Assembly: GCA_963971285.1 (NCBI GenBank)
Contig: OZ020244.1
Coordinates: forward strand, 37,324,001-37,388,000
DNA length: 64,000 nt
Direction: 5' to 3'
DNA from: Astropecten irregularis
Taxonomy: Eukaryota; Echinodermata; Asteroidea; Paxillosida; Astropectinidae
The notes beneath the pieces are model-generated. The model was given only the letters and a program-made list of their open reading frames with translations, was not told the origin of the DNA and made no database searches. How positions within the stretch are numbered: position 1 is the stretch's first letter; each line of letters starts with the position of its first letter. The translations under genes and the position numbers were made by a program. Below are positions 33,803-45,063 of this stretch, in pieces.

Positions 33803-34070
33803 CTTTCATGATGTAAAGAATACGAAAGGCTTGCAGAAGAACGCCATTTTTTCTTCTTCGTTTTGATTGGCAACTTTCCAAGAACTACGCTGAAAACAAA
33901 AGTAGCATGTGTTCTTGGAGTGTAGGATTTACCGTACACTGCAGTACGATCGGAAATCGTAAGGAAGTCGTCATAAAAAATATTCGTAGCATTCATGGAG
34001 CTCCCCAACTGAAACATATTTGAAACCTTTGCCGATTTGTTTTTCGCCAATGCGTCTGTTCCTAGAAGAA
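33803..34070 (-). CDS. Putative penultimate exon of EGF-family copy IV
   Basis: A 268-nt open interval between acceptor GAAACTTTCAG and donor ATGAAAG|GTGAAT, entering in phase 1 (matching the EGF exon at 34,396) and leaving in phase 2. It encodes LLGTDALAKNKSAKV, MFQLGSSMNATNIFYDDF, then GKSYTPRTHATFVFSVVLG and a basic KTKKKKW stretch, with a possible N-glycosylation site at NAT. The other two frames are closed. Copy II carries the same block but with a stop. Function unknown. Confidence 0.45.
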
Positions 34071-34395
34071 CTGAAAGTTTCCATGAATTTGAAAAACAAT
34101 GTGAAAATCATACTGAAAAGTAAGTGCTTCGTCCACGTGTGAAAAATCAGACGCCCATGGCCTCGGATTCAAGCTGATCTGTGACGTCATGGAGTTATAT
34201 CAAGAATACGGTACGTATTAGTGAATGATTAAGGATTTGGGATTATTAGTGCGCTATGTAAAATTAATGTTTCTTCAAGTATAACGCAGAAAACATGAAT
34301 GAATGAAATGAAGTTAATTTATTGCATTAATACAATAATAAATTAATGTATATTTTCATCCAAGAATCTGTGTGTTTATAAGTGTTTGTACGTAC

Positions 34396-34482
34396 AGATG
34401 CAATAGTAACCACCATCACTACCAGAATCCTCTTTGCACCTGAAACCGGTCGGACAGGGATTAGGGTAGCATTTGGTCGCAG
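34396..34482 (-). CDS. EGF-like exon (four-cysteine type) of copy IV
   Basis: An 87-nt phase-1/phase-1 exon with acceptor TTCTATACCCACAG and donor TGCATCT|GTACGT. It encodes ATKCYPNPCPTGFRCKED then GSDGGYYCI: four cysteines in the C1-C4 arrangement of an EGF module, ending just after C4. Reading through the donor would supply C5 (CIC) and reach a stop within a few codons. Upstream TGATACTTTATTTATTTC is the motif seen before the other EGF exons. Lies between EGF exon 38,064 and the terminal exons. Confidence 0.65.
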
Positions 34483-34829
34483 CTGTGGGTATAGAAATAA
34501 ATAAAGTATCATATAAGTAAAGTCACGGAATTACATATGGGGAAAGCATTTGACAATAAAAACAAATCGCACAGCTGATTTGAAAGTTAAACAATAAAAA
34601 CTAGCAAAATGTCACGTACGGAAACATACCGTTATTGGATATTTATATGCAAAACGTATAAACGTTCCAATTTTGTGAACAATATTTGATGATGTCTTCA
34701 TAATAAAAATCAAACAAACAGTCAAACAAAACAAACATACACATTTTACTGTTTCAAGACCAAACTGTATTTAAATCAGGGAGGGAATGAATGGGGGAAA
34801 ATTATTTTAGTCCTTGTGCCAGGGGCCGA

Positions 34830-34937
34830 AATTTCACATATCGGTACCATCTTGTATGAGGGACTAACTCTCAATAGAGTTTTATGATGTAAAAAAAAAA
34901 AAGATAAAAAGGGCAAAACAATATGATGGACGATGGA

Positions 34938-34968
<31 letters not shown>

Positions 34969-36175
34969 AATGGCGAGTTTCAAAGTTCTGAGAGCCTCTT
35001 GCGTTTTGTGCAACAGACGACTGTTTAAAGAATTTATAAATTGTTCAAAGCAGTTTCACGTACAATTAAATAAATTGTATTCACCTAACAGAGAACATCC
35101 GTAGACACATTACCATGATGGCCGTGCCTATGTTTATGTTGAGGAGTATTACTGAATGCGACATTTTAATTGTTTTTTTTTATTCCTCAAAACAACTTCT
35201 GGTTCATGTTTTCTTAATTAAAGAAACTACACGATCCAATCTGATTCAACTCGTGTTTATTCTCAATTCAAGCCGACTTCAATTGATTTTTTGCTGTATA
35301 TAGCTCGGTATATCCACAATCTGAGTGACCTGTTCAAGTTAATTGCGTCCCACTGAGTTGTTCCTTCTTAAGTTGCGGGCAGTTTGTATATAAACACTGC
35401 ATGTAACTATGTCTAGAGTAATTAGAAAATGATCATTTCCCAAAGTCAACTAGCTGAGTTTAAGAAGAACCCTCGAAGATTGACGACTGTGGCGAAGCAA
35501 AAACATAATTCGGCCTTCCCATGACCCGAGTTTCCTTTTGAGGTTTTCGGTAATTTTTGGTAGGACTAGGAGGTAGAGGCTTGGTGTTTCGATTTGGTGA
35601 CTTTCGGAGATTGAGACACTCTGAAATCTCTTTCCACGCACGGGAGAAAAAAACGAAGTAATCTGACATTAAGAATATTTTGTGTGGTACTATTTCCTAT
35701 GCGAGACACAACTTCAACTGGTCATTAACAGCTTGTCCAACATTTTCTTGCACTGAAAGCAAATTGAATCAAGCCCTTAACAGTTCTAAACACATACAAG
35801 TGTCCCGTGAATCACTGCTAATCTGTCATTATTTAATAAAAACACATTTTGTAATAAATCCATGTGAATCTGCGCAAACACCGGTACCGCTGTAATCTTC
35901 CACGCTTTGAACTACGGCTGTTTCCTGTCAGCTGAATAAAAGTTCTTTATTTGTACACGAATTTGCTATACAACATTTTGTGAATTCCTTAAACAGCCGT
36001 CTGTTGCGCAAAACGAGAAAGGCTCTCAGAACTTTGAAACTTACCGTTAAAAAGTAGTCATAAGCTACCGTTTTGGACCGTCTATCATATAATTTTGCCA
36101 TTTTTATATTTTTCTACATCATTAAACTCAATGTATAATTAGTCCCTCCAGATGGTACCGACAAATCGGCTGGCC
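34830..36175. mobile_element. Foldback element with about 200-bp inverted ends
   Basis: 34,840-35,045 and the reverse complement of 35,960-36,165 align over about 200 bp: CGGTACCATCT, GGGACTAA, TGATGTAxAAAAA, AGTTTCAAAGTTCTGAGAGC, CAACAGACG, CTGTTTAA. The 0.9-kb centre has only short ORFs, and a T tract lies at 34,938-34,961. Lies within an intron of copy IV. Exact termini and target duplication were not determined. Confidence 0.65.
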
Positions 36176-36461
36176 CATGGACTATTTGGTATCTATACAC
36201 CTGAGCGAGATAGAAAAGAACCCAATGTAGGATAAAGGCTATTGTATAAATAAACATGATCAGAAGGCTGTATGTGGCAATTTTGGCCACGCCATGTCTC
36301 AAGAAATTGACTTCACTGTGCTTAGCCTGATGGTACAGGAAGTCCAGATCATTACTTTTGATTCATTTTAACCATTCAACAAGAGGGTCAAAAGTCGTGA
36401 AACAAGTTGACAACAAATACATGGTGGCTTTCAGGCTGAATATCAGATAATTTGCGCGATT

Positions 36462-36952
36462 GACCGTCTCCTTCGTTCGTCTTCCACCATACGGTAGTAG
36501 AGCCCAATACAAGTCAAAGTCTTGGTTAAGATCTAAGAGGAGTCGTTTCAGCAGGACTGTTAGGAGGTTGAGAGCCGGTCGTATTACCCGGGTTTATAAT
36601 GCGGTGCAGACACGTTTAGGTTGGGTAGGAAGTTGTTTAGGAGTCGGTATTGAACGTGCCCTTCTTTCTTGGATGGAAGCAGGCGATCAGGGACTTCTGG
36701 GTATTATTCCTTGCTTGGATGGATTTTTCCAGTGAGTTCAGCTCTCCGTTTGAAAATGTGATAGACTTTGCTTTGGAGGAGACATTGGTGGCGTCGAAAT
36801 CCGGTGGGATGCGGATGGTGAATGGAAGAGGCCTGGGAAGGTGTCTATCGGGTTTTCTCTGAAAAAGCCTTTTGGACACTCTTCTTGTGTTGGATCTTGT
36901 CATCAACCTTTTGAAAACCGGGTCGCAGAAGACGAAACGATAGGAGACGGTC
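36462..36952. mobile_element. Possible nonautonomous element with inverted ends
   Basis: GACCGTCTCCTTCGTTCGTC near the left and its near complement GACGAAACGATAGGAGACGG at 36,931-36,950 bracket 490 bp. A minus-strand frame at 36,637-36,906 (89 residues, IRIPPDFDATNVSSKAKSI) is open but unrecognised. Termini uncertain. Confidence 0.35.
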
Positions 36953-37138
36953 TTTCTCGACGAAACTTTTAAGATAATTTGAAATTTGACCAGACAAAAT
37001 TTAGAAGTATTAGTTGTTGCTCATTAAGAATTTCATGGGCGAGAGAAAGGATTGCGAGTTTATAGTAGATTTTTGAGGCTTTGGTTGGCTATCGGAGCTG
37101 TCCCCCCTGAAAGAGAGATACTTTGACAACCGTTTCGA

Positions 37139-37918
37139 ATGGGCCGGAGGGATGGGTGTAGGGATGGGTGTAGGGATTGGTGCAGGGATGGGTGTAGGGA
37201 TGGGTGCAGGGATGGGTGTAGGGATGGGTGTAGGGATGGGTGTAGGGATGGGTGCAGGGATGGGCACATGGATGGGTTGAGGGATGGGTGTAGGGATGGG
37301 TGCAGGGGTGGGTTCAGGGATGGGTTCAGGGATGGGTGCAGGGATGGGCACATGGATGGGCACATTGATGGGTTAAGGGATGGGTGTAGGGATGGGTACA
37401 GGGATGGGTGCAGGGATGGGTTAAGGGATGGGCACATGGATGGGTTAAGGGATGGGTGTAGGGATGGGTACAGGGATGGGTTCAGGGATGGGTTCAGGGA
37501 TGGGATATGGGATGGGTGCAGGGATGGCTGCAGAGATGGGTACATGGATGGGCACATGGATGGGTTAAGGGATGGTTTAAGGGATGGGTGCAGGGATAGG
37601 TGCAGGGATGGGTGCAGGGATGGGTACATGGATGGGTACAGGGATGGGCACATGGATGGGTTAATGGATGGGTGCAGGGATGGGTGCAGGGTTGGGTGCA
37701 GGGATGGGTGCAGGGATGGGTGCAGGGATGGGTGCGTGGATGGGTTAAGGGATGGGTGCAGGGATGGGTGCAGGGATGGGTGTAGGGATGGGTGTAAGGA
37801 TGGGTGCAGGGATGGGTGCAGGGATGGGTGCGTGGATGGGTTCAGGGATGGGTGCAGGGATAGGTGTAGGGATGGGTGCCGGGATGGGTGCATAGACGGA
37901 TTCAGGGATGTGAGGTGA
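37139..37918. repeat. 12-bp minisatellite, about 65 units
   Basis: Repeats of GGGATGGGTGCA with variants (GTGTA, GTTAA, GCACAT, GTACA). The unit length gives long His-Pro-Ser-Leu and Arg-Asp-Gly-Cys pseudo-ORFs. The regular GGG runs could form G-quadruplexes on the plus strand. Lies 150 bp downstream of the copy IV six-cysteine EGF exon, in its intron. Confidence 0.95.
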
Positions 37919-38063
37919 TACATGTATATTAACCTCCCTTTTACCACTCGCTATATGGAGTCACTATTATTATTACTATAAACATATCCACATGTAGAGA
38001 ATTAGTGAATGCGAGAAACGCGACCTGATTTGAAATGGTTTATCTGACTGATAGAAGACTCAC

Positions 38064-38183
38064 CTGCTTCACAATCAGTACCAGTGTAGCCGCTTGCACA
38101 TTCACATTGATAGCCATTAGGAGATGCAGCATCCTCTAAGCAGACCCCGCCATTCAGACACGGGTTAGCGGAGCACGGACTCA
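38064..38183 (-). CDS. EGF-like exon of copy IV, complete six-cysteine module
   Basis: A 120-nt exon with acceptor TATACGTCTACAG and donor GAAGCAG|GTGAGT, phase 1 at both ends. It encodes [37 protein letters not shown] and a closing EA. All six cysteines and the GY-x-G-x-x-C signature are present, so this is a canonical EGF repeat. Intron sequence on both sides (GAAACGCGACCTGATTT, GACTGAT) is shared with the 21,752 exon, so the two are sister exons. It would follow leader exon 56,700-56,901, 18.5 kb upstream, the distance being mostly inserted elements. Confidence 0.85.
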
Positions 38184-38289
38184 CTGTAGACGTATAGAAA
38201 AAAATGAAGTATGATCAGTGAGCATAATTATTGGGAAAAGAATACATTTAGCACTGAGATAAAAGATCGCTCCGACTGATTCCGATCAC

Positions 38290-38384
38290 AGCGGCTCACA
38301 TGCCCTCTATTGCTTTTATTTGCACTGTTCAACATCTACACGAACGACCTACCCACAACCAAATCCTGCAAATTCATCTACGCT
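38290..38384 (+). pseudogene. LINE RT relic, part 1 (palm)
   Basis: Reads LLLFALFNIYTNDLP then TTKSCKFIYA, the RT block before the catalytic YADD. It breaks off inside the motif and resumes at 40,419 with FIYADDICLAF-like sequence, the break being the insertion of a minus-strand LINE with an 11-bp duplication. Confidence 0.75.
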
Positions 38385-40418
38385 ATATAAGCGTTTGTCA
38401 AACAGCAACGATAACAAAAGTCAAATCATCAGAAATCAAAGTTCAATGGGCAGTTCGCTGAGCCAGGATCTCATTTCGGCGTTCGGACAGCATAGAGCTG
38501 TGAGGTCCCCGGGCGACTTGAGCAAGACGCAGTCAGTCACCACATGCTCCACGGTCTGGGTCGGGTGGCTGCTTCTTGCATGCCCCAGCGTTGGAGGGTC
38601 TCACCGACGCGAGCAGTGCCGGGACGAAGACGGTTGAGTCGCACCCACTGCTTACGCGGTAGGTCAGCACCGGGCGGCAGTGACGGGCTGGGCGGGGGAC
38701 AGGCAGATCGAATGAGAGGTGGACCAGCATCAATACGGTCGTTCCACGCCTTGGGTGGATCATAGTTATTTGCAACGAGATGGGCAGCGTGTCGGGAAAA
38801 AGGTCGACGTGACTTGAGACGTTGTTCATTGGCGTGAGTGACAGCGCCTATAAGACCCGACCGTGGAGGAGGTGATTCGGGTTGTCCATCGCCATGCATG
38901 TTCGTGATGCGAGCAACCTTCGACTCCTGCCGGATGTCAGGTGGCACGATTCCAGCGAGGACGGGAAGGAACGTCGTCTCAGTTTGGCGCAGGCAGCCGG
39001 TAACGATGCGCATTGTGTCATTCAGGCTTACGTCCAGCTTCCTTTTATGGGTGCTGCGAGACCACACGGGTGATGCATACTCGGCGGCGCTGTACACGAG
39101 GGCTAGTGCTCCAGTCCGAAGGGTAGAGGTGTACGCACCCCAGGTTGAGCCTGCCAGACAGCGAATGAGGCCGTTCCTCACGTTGACCTTACGGCGGAGA
39201 GCTTCGATGTGATGTTTGTAGGTCAATGTGCGGTCCAGCGTGACACCAAGGTAGACTGGATGGTTGCAGTTGGGCAGCATAGTGCCGTACACACTGATAG
39301 CCAGTTGGCGTTGGCTGTCTCGATTGTTCAAATGGAATGCCGTGGAGGTGGTCTTGGCCATGCTAAGTATGAGGCGCCATTTCTGCACATAGTTGGTTAT
39401 AGCCTGCATGTCGTGGTTGAGTGTCACCTCAACCTTCTCCCAGGTGTCATCTGCAGCGAGTAGGGCCAGATCGTCGGCGTAACCGTACTGCATGGATGTG
39501 GTCTGTGGGATGTCACTAATGTAGATGTTGAAGAGAGTGGGAGAGAGAGTTGAACCTTGCGGCATGCCATTGCGGAGGCGTCTCAGGCGGCTCACCTGGC
39601 CATCGCTAGTTTTCAACTTGAAGCTGCGATTTGTGAGGAGCTCCATCACGAAAGAGACCATGTGGACATCAGGGACCATGCGCAACAGCTTGAGGTGGAG
39701 TCCACGCAGCAAAACCGTGTCATAGGCCGCGGTCAGGTCCACCAGGACCACGCCGACCTTGTGCTTTGCTTCGAAACCTGCCTCGATGTCATCGGTCAGG
39801 AGAGTCACTTGGTCGGTGGTGGAGCGTCCATGGCGGAAACCGGCTTGCTGCGGAGGAAGCTGCGGGTCAATCACGGGCTCGAGGCGTGCTAACAACAGCC
39901 GCTCGAGGAGTTTTAGCGGCACGCAGAGGAGCGAGATTGGGCGGTAGCTCTTGGCGTCGTCAGCTTGCTTCTTCGGTTTCAGGATCGCAATGATTTCCGA
40001 CCTGCGCCAGATCTTCGGAAGACGGAGGGTGGACATACATTGGCAGAAGAAGACTCTCAGCCAGGTGAGCATGTGCGACCCACAGTGAGTGATGAACTCT
40101 GGGGCGATCTTGTCGGGGCCCTGTGCTTTACCAGGTTTGATGAATTTAACAGCATCTGACATTTCCTCTGCTGAGAAGGGTTCCGAAAGCACACCTAGGG
40201 CTGCAGTGGCACTAGCTCTCAGGCGCGCGATCCCTGCGTTTACGTCCCGGCTGACTTGCTTGTCCACGTTGGTATGGCGGCCGTTCGCGATGAGCTTAGA
40301 GGCAATGGCAATGGCACTCACTGAGCAGGGCTGGGTCTTTTTTGCGCGACCGGTGAGGCGGTTGAAGGACTGCCATGGCTGCCATGCAGTACGGCTCGAG
40401 TGACTGAAGTCGATGTTC
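38385..40418 (-). mobile_element. GC-rich 5'-truncated LINE inserted into another LINE
   Basis: TCATCTACGCT is duplicated exactly at 38,374-38,384 and 40,419-40,429, bracketing this segment; joining one copy restores the host RT motif FIYADDI. The insert is visibly GC-richer than its surroundings. Its 3' end (lower coordinates) lacks an A tail. The 5' truncation removes the endonuclease. Confidence 0.8.
38537..40418 (-). CDS. LINE reverse transcriptase, open but 5'-truncated
   Basis: About 627 codons without a stop inside the element (the frame accidentally runs on to 40,636 in the host LINE). Motifs in order: GKAQGPDKIAPEF, YRPISLLCV (RT block 2a), QAGFRHGRSTTDQ, VLVDLTAAYDTV (catalytic Asp), NGMPQGSTLSPTLFNIYI, GYADDLALLA (catalytic YADD), YLGVTLDRTLTY, SAAEYASPVWSRS, then KQWVRLNRLRPGTARVG near the C-terminus. 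These place it with jockey-like LINEs. The RT core looks intact, but there is no endonuclease or own start codon, so it is a dead-on-arrival copy, though young enough to stay open. Confidence 0.85.
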
Positions 40419-41715
40419 TCATCTACGCTGATGACATCTGTCTGGCATTCCAAGCACCAGACTTCAATCAACTGGAACAGGTGCTCACTGAGAACCTTAC
40501 TAAACTGGACCAGTACTGCAAAACATGGTGCATAAAACCAAGCCCAGCAAAAACTGTCTCCAGTGTATTCCATCTTCACAACGCGGAAGCTGCCAGAGAA
40601 CTGAACATCAACCTGGACGGGCTTAAACTTAAGCATGCCCCTAATCCAACCTACCTTGGAGTTACCCTCGATAGGACTCTATCCTTCAAGGAACACATAA
40701 AGGGGACGGCAGCTAAAGTCAAGTCCAGAAACAACATGCTCTGCAAGCTTGCTGGTGTAAAATGGGGCGTGGTAACCTCAACACTACGCACCTCTACTCT
40801 GGCCCTTGTATACTCTGCAGCAGAATACTGTGCCCCTGTATGGTCCAGGTAATCCCACCGACACCATGTGGACACCCAGCTCAACACAACCATGAGAATC
40901 ACAACATGAACAATCCGCTCAACTCCACTCAACTCCACTCCAGTGGCTCCCAGTTCTATTAAACACTGCACCTCGACACCTTCGGCGAGTAGCTTTTACC
41001 CAAAGGATGCTCCAGAAGGTAAAAGACTCCCCCATCTTCCAATCCATTCAGATGTCTACATCCCGCCCACTGGCCGACTCCCATCCAGACGCCCCATTTG
41101 GAAGAACACCCCATCAGCAGACTTCACGATCCAATCAGCTTGGGAGAAGAAATGGGAGTCCAAAGAGGTCCCTGATAAACATCTGGTGCCAGACCCTATC
41201 CAACAGGTCCCTGGAACAAACCTCCCAAGGAGACAGTGGTCAACACTAAACAGATTCAGGTCTGGACAGGGCCCGTGCTTGGCCAGCCTTCACAAATAGG
41301 GCAGGAGCCCTAGCCCGCTATGTACTTGTTAAGAGGAGCAGACAATGGATCACATCATGGATGCCTGCCCTCTCCAAAGACTGGCAGGAGGATTAGATGG
41401 GGCAGGAGCCCTAGCCCACTATTTGCTTGTTAAGAGGAGCAGACAATGGATCACATCATAGATGCCTGCCCTCTCCAAAGACTACAAGGAGGATTAGATG
41501 CCCTCCTTGCAGCAAACCAGGAGGCAACTGCTTGACCAGCCTTCACTGATGGGACTGGAGTCCTAGCCCACTAAGTGCTTGTGGAGAGGAGCAGACAATG
41601 CATTACATCATAGATGCCTGCCCTCTCCAAAGACTGGAAGGAAGATTAGATGCCCTCCATACAGCAAATCAGGAGGTAACTGCTTGGCTGAAGGACTTTG
41701 CATTCGCTAAATAAT
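40419..41715 (+). pseudogene. LINE RT relic, part 2
   Basis: Starts at the YADD motif (IYADDICLAFQAPD) and runs open to 40,852 through YLGVTLDRTLSFKEHI and STLALVYSAAEYCAPVWSR. It then shifts frame but retains PDKHLVPDP and LPRRQWSTLNRFRSGQG. The C-terminal Cys/His block (EEQTMDHIMDACPLQRL) is present three times. Related to but distinct from the element nested within it. Confidence 0.8.
41296..41690 (+). repeat. Triplicated LINE C-terminal segment
   Basis: GAGGAGCAGACAATG...GATGCCTGCCCTCTCCAAAG occurs at about 41,333, 41,434 and 41,584, with spacings of about 101 and 150 bp, each followed by a GGAxGATTAGATG phrase. Local tandem duplication within the relic. Confidence 0.8.
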
Positions 41716-42085
41716 AAATTTAGTTTAACAGATATGTAACGAACCGTTGACATTGTATTGATATGGATTGATTTTTACTGATTGAGATTGAACTCTGATG
41801 CAAAGAAACAAACAAAAGAAACACTAATATACATGTATAAGGAAACGATAAACAAAACCATACGGTTGGTGGACTGTCGGAATTTTCATGCCTATACTTT
41901 GTGGTCGCGCTTGATTAAGATTCATTCCGAGAGTGATATATAAAACATCAATGCCCTGCAGACGTGGTTCTACAACCAATATTTTGGAGGGGATAGAAGA
42001 GCATAAGAGGGGTCCTGGGCCCTTCGTACGTGACGTTATCATGTAATATTATGTATTATATTTTTGTGATTTATAATTATGTCTA
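41716..42085. other. Noncoding flank; 42,016-42,085 paralogous to 1-303
   Basis: No gene. From GGCCCTTCGTACGTGACGTT onward it matches 1-13 plus 221-303 without the hAT MITE. Confidence 0.6.
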
Positions 42086-45063
42086 TAGGTTTTCCCGGTC
42101 ATTTTCGGCAAATGAGCGGACAATTTAAACGCTGCGTCATTCCATTTCGCGTGAAACTGCAAGGCACCTCAAAGAAGTCATTCGATTTCATTTTATGTGC
42201 AAGCAAATGTTCACAAGGGTCAGGCGAGTTAATATAATCGCCTTTCAATTAAAAATTCCATTCGAACAGCATTCAAATTCCCAACGGCTTTTGGCAGCGT
42301 GCGCTTAGTCATTCGAATTTGTTTTGAGGCAGGCATTTCTGTGAATTGTTCAGCAAATTTAGCGTTCTGTCTGAAATTACGAATGTACCGCAAGAATAAG
42401 AAGGGTATAGAATGGTTCACTTCTTGTATGGAAACCACTTATGTGATGTCCCCTGACGACAATTGTTTGTAATTGAAAAATTCTCGAAAATAATGGCAGC
42501 TTTCGGTCGCTGTACGAGAGAATATCTAATGTTGACGGTTGATTGATGCATTCGAATGATTTAGATTACATGTATCGGCACTTTTTCTCAAACTAAGATG
42601 ACTCTATTATGTATCGGCACTTTTTCTCAAACTAAGATGACTATATTATGTATCGGCACTTTTTCTCAAACTAAGATGATTATATTATGTATCGGCACTT
42701 TTTCTCAAACTAAGATGACTCTATTATGTATCGGCACTTTTTCTCAAACTAAGATGACTATATTATGTATCGGCACTTTTTCTCAAACTAAGATGACTAT
42801 ATTATGTATCGGCACTTTTTCTCAAACTAAGATGACTATATTATGTATCGGCACTTTTTCTCAAACTAAGATGACTATATTATGTATCGGCACTTTTTCT
42901 CAAACTAAGATGACTATATTATGTATCGGCACTTTTTCTCAAACTAAGATGACTATATTATGTATCGGCACTTTTTCTCAAACTAAGATTATTATATTAT
43001 GTATCGGCACTTTTTCTCAAACTAAGATGACTCTATTATGTATCGGCACTTTTCCTCAAACCAAGATGACTATATTATGTATCGGCACTTTTTCTCAAAC
43101 TAAGATGACTCTATTATGTATCGGCACTTTTTCTCAAACTAAGATGACTATATTATGTATCGGCACTTTTTCTCAAACTAAAATGACTATATTATGTATC
43201 GGCACTTTTTCTCAAACTAAGATGACTCTATTATGTATCGGCACTTTTTCTCAAACTAAGATGACTATATTATGTATCGGCACTTTTTCTCAAACTAAGA
43301 TGACTCTATTATGTATCGGCACTTTTTCTCAAACTAAGATGACTATATTATGTATCGGCACTTTTTCTCAAACTAAGATGACTATATTATGTATCGGCAC
43401 TTTTTCTCAAACTAAGATGACTCTATTATGTATCGGCACTTTTTCTCAAACTAAGATGACTCTATTATGTATCGGCACTTTTTCTCAAACTAAGATGACT
43501 ATAATTATGTATCGGCACTTTTCCTCAAACCAAGATGACTCTATTATGTATCGGCACTTTTTCTCAAACTAAGATGACTATATTATGTATCGGCACTTTT
43601 TCTCAAACTAAGATGACTCTATTATGTATCGGCACTTTTTTTCAAACTAAGATGACTCTATTATGTATCGGCACTTTTTCTCAAACTAAGATGACTATAA
43701 TTATGTATCGGCACTTTTTCTCAAACCAAGATGACTCTATTATGTATCGGCACTTTTTCTCAAACTAAGATGACTCTATTATGTATCGGCACTTTTTCTC
43801 AAACTAAGATGACTCTATTATGTATCGGCACTTTTTCTCAAACCAAGATGACTCTATTATGTATCGGCACTTGTTCTCAAACTAAGATGACTATATTATG
43901 TATCGGCACTTTTTCTCAAACTAAGATGACTCTATTATGTATCGGCACTTTTTCTCAAACTAAGATGACTATAATTATGTATCGGCACTTTTTCTCAAAC
44001 TAAGATGACTATATTATGTATCGGCACTTTTTCTCAAACTAAGATGACTCTATTATGTATCGGCACTTTTTTTCAAACTAAGATGACTCTATTATGTATC
44101 GGCACTTTTTCTCAAACTAAGATGACTATAATTATGTATCGGCACTTTTTCTCAAACCAAGATGACTCTATTATGTATCGGCACTTGTTCTCAAACTAAG
44201 ATGACTATATTATGTATCGGCACTTTTTCTCAAACTAAGATGACTCTATTATGTATCGGCACTTTTTTCTCAAACTAAGATGACTCTATTATGTATCGGC
44301 ACTTTTTTCTCAAACTAAGATGACTATATTATGTATCGGCACTTTTTCTCAAACTAAGATGACTATATTATGTATCGGCACTTTTTCTCAAACTAAGATG
44401 ACTCTATTATGTTTTACGAAATTTTTATCAACTTGTTTGCTTTTTGGTCAAACTATGGGGACTTTTCTATTGGTCTGTTTTTCCACGGTCACATGTATGA
44501 TTTTGCTCTTCTTCTTACACACAGTCAATTTGAACATCAACACCATGATTTTCAATACACATCCATGGCACCAATCCTCTCTTCAGAATAAACAAATAAC
44601 AAATCAAAGAAAATGACACAAGATACAAAGAAATAAACAGGTGTAAAAGGGTTTGCATTGTTTGCAACGTATTTGAGATCCGGACGAAGAGAGAGGTTGG
44701 TCGGAGGAGGGGCTATTCATTTCAAAATGGATGATGAGATGCGACACCATTGCAATACACTGCAGTAAAGGGGTTTGCATTTGTTTGCTCATTTTGCGAA
44801 ATTGGTTGTCTCAAAACGAAAACGTAAGTAACGATCTGGTATAAATCGTTGTTTGCGGTTACTCTGCTAAATTGAATGCCGATTTTGCATGGCAAAACTG
44901 AACGACAGTTGAATTTAATTGAATGTAATGCTATATAAATACGGATGCATCAAAGTGAAATCGAGTGACGGTTTCAACCGATCCGAGGAGGCAAAATCAC
45001 GTTCACACGAATGCGTGAAAATGAAATTGGCCGCTAATTTGCCGAAAATGACCGGGAAAACCT
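42086..45063. mobile_element. TA-flanked foldback element carrying a 39-bp satellite
   Basis: Inverted ends AGGTTTTCCCGGTCATTTTC (42,087 on) and its complement GAAAATGACCGGGAAAACCT (to 45,063) agree for about 35 bp. The last one or two bases of the right end lie beyond the Ngaro insertion (53,326-53,327). Joining GTCTA before 42,086 with TTAGGAGTAG at about 53,329 recreates the arrangement at 291-325, implying a TA target duplication. Sequence outside the satellite (42,120-42,570, 44,415-45,000) has no recognised ORF. Confidence 0.75.
42571..44411. repeat. 39-bp satellite array, about 47 units
   Basis: Unit ATGACTMTATTATGTATCGG followed by CACTTTTTCTCAAACTAAG, very homogeneous. Most units are 39 bp (13 codons), giving a spurious MTILCIGTFSQTK repeat protein; occasional 40-bp units with ATAATTATG shift frame. 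Recurrent blocks of several units suggest higher-order amplification. Confidence 0.95.

Noticed and set aside
37060..37947. 295-residue His-Pro-Ser-Leu ORF and 259-residue Arg-Asp-Gly-Cys ORF
   Set aside because: Products of the 12-bp minisatellite in opposite strands; no start context, domain or splice support.
38440..40400. CpG-island-like GC-rich region
   Set aside because: The composition is that of the inserted LINE coding sequence, bounded exactly by its target duplication.
42598..43572. 324-residue ORF of MTILCIGTFSQTK repeats
   Set aside because: Produced by the 39-bp satellite; frames break wherever a 40-bp unit occurs.
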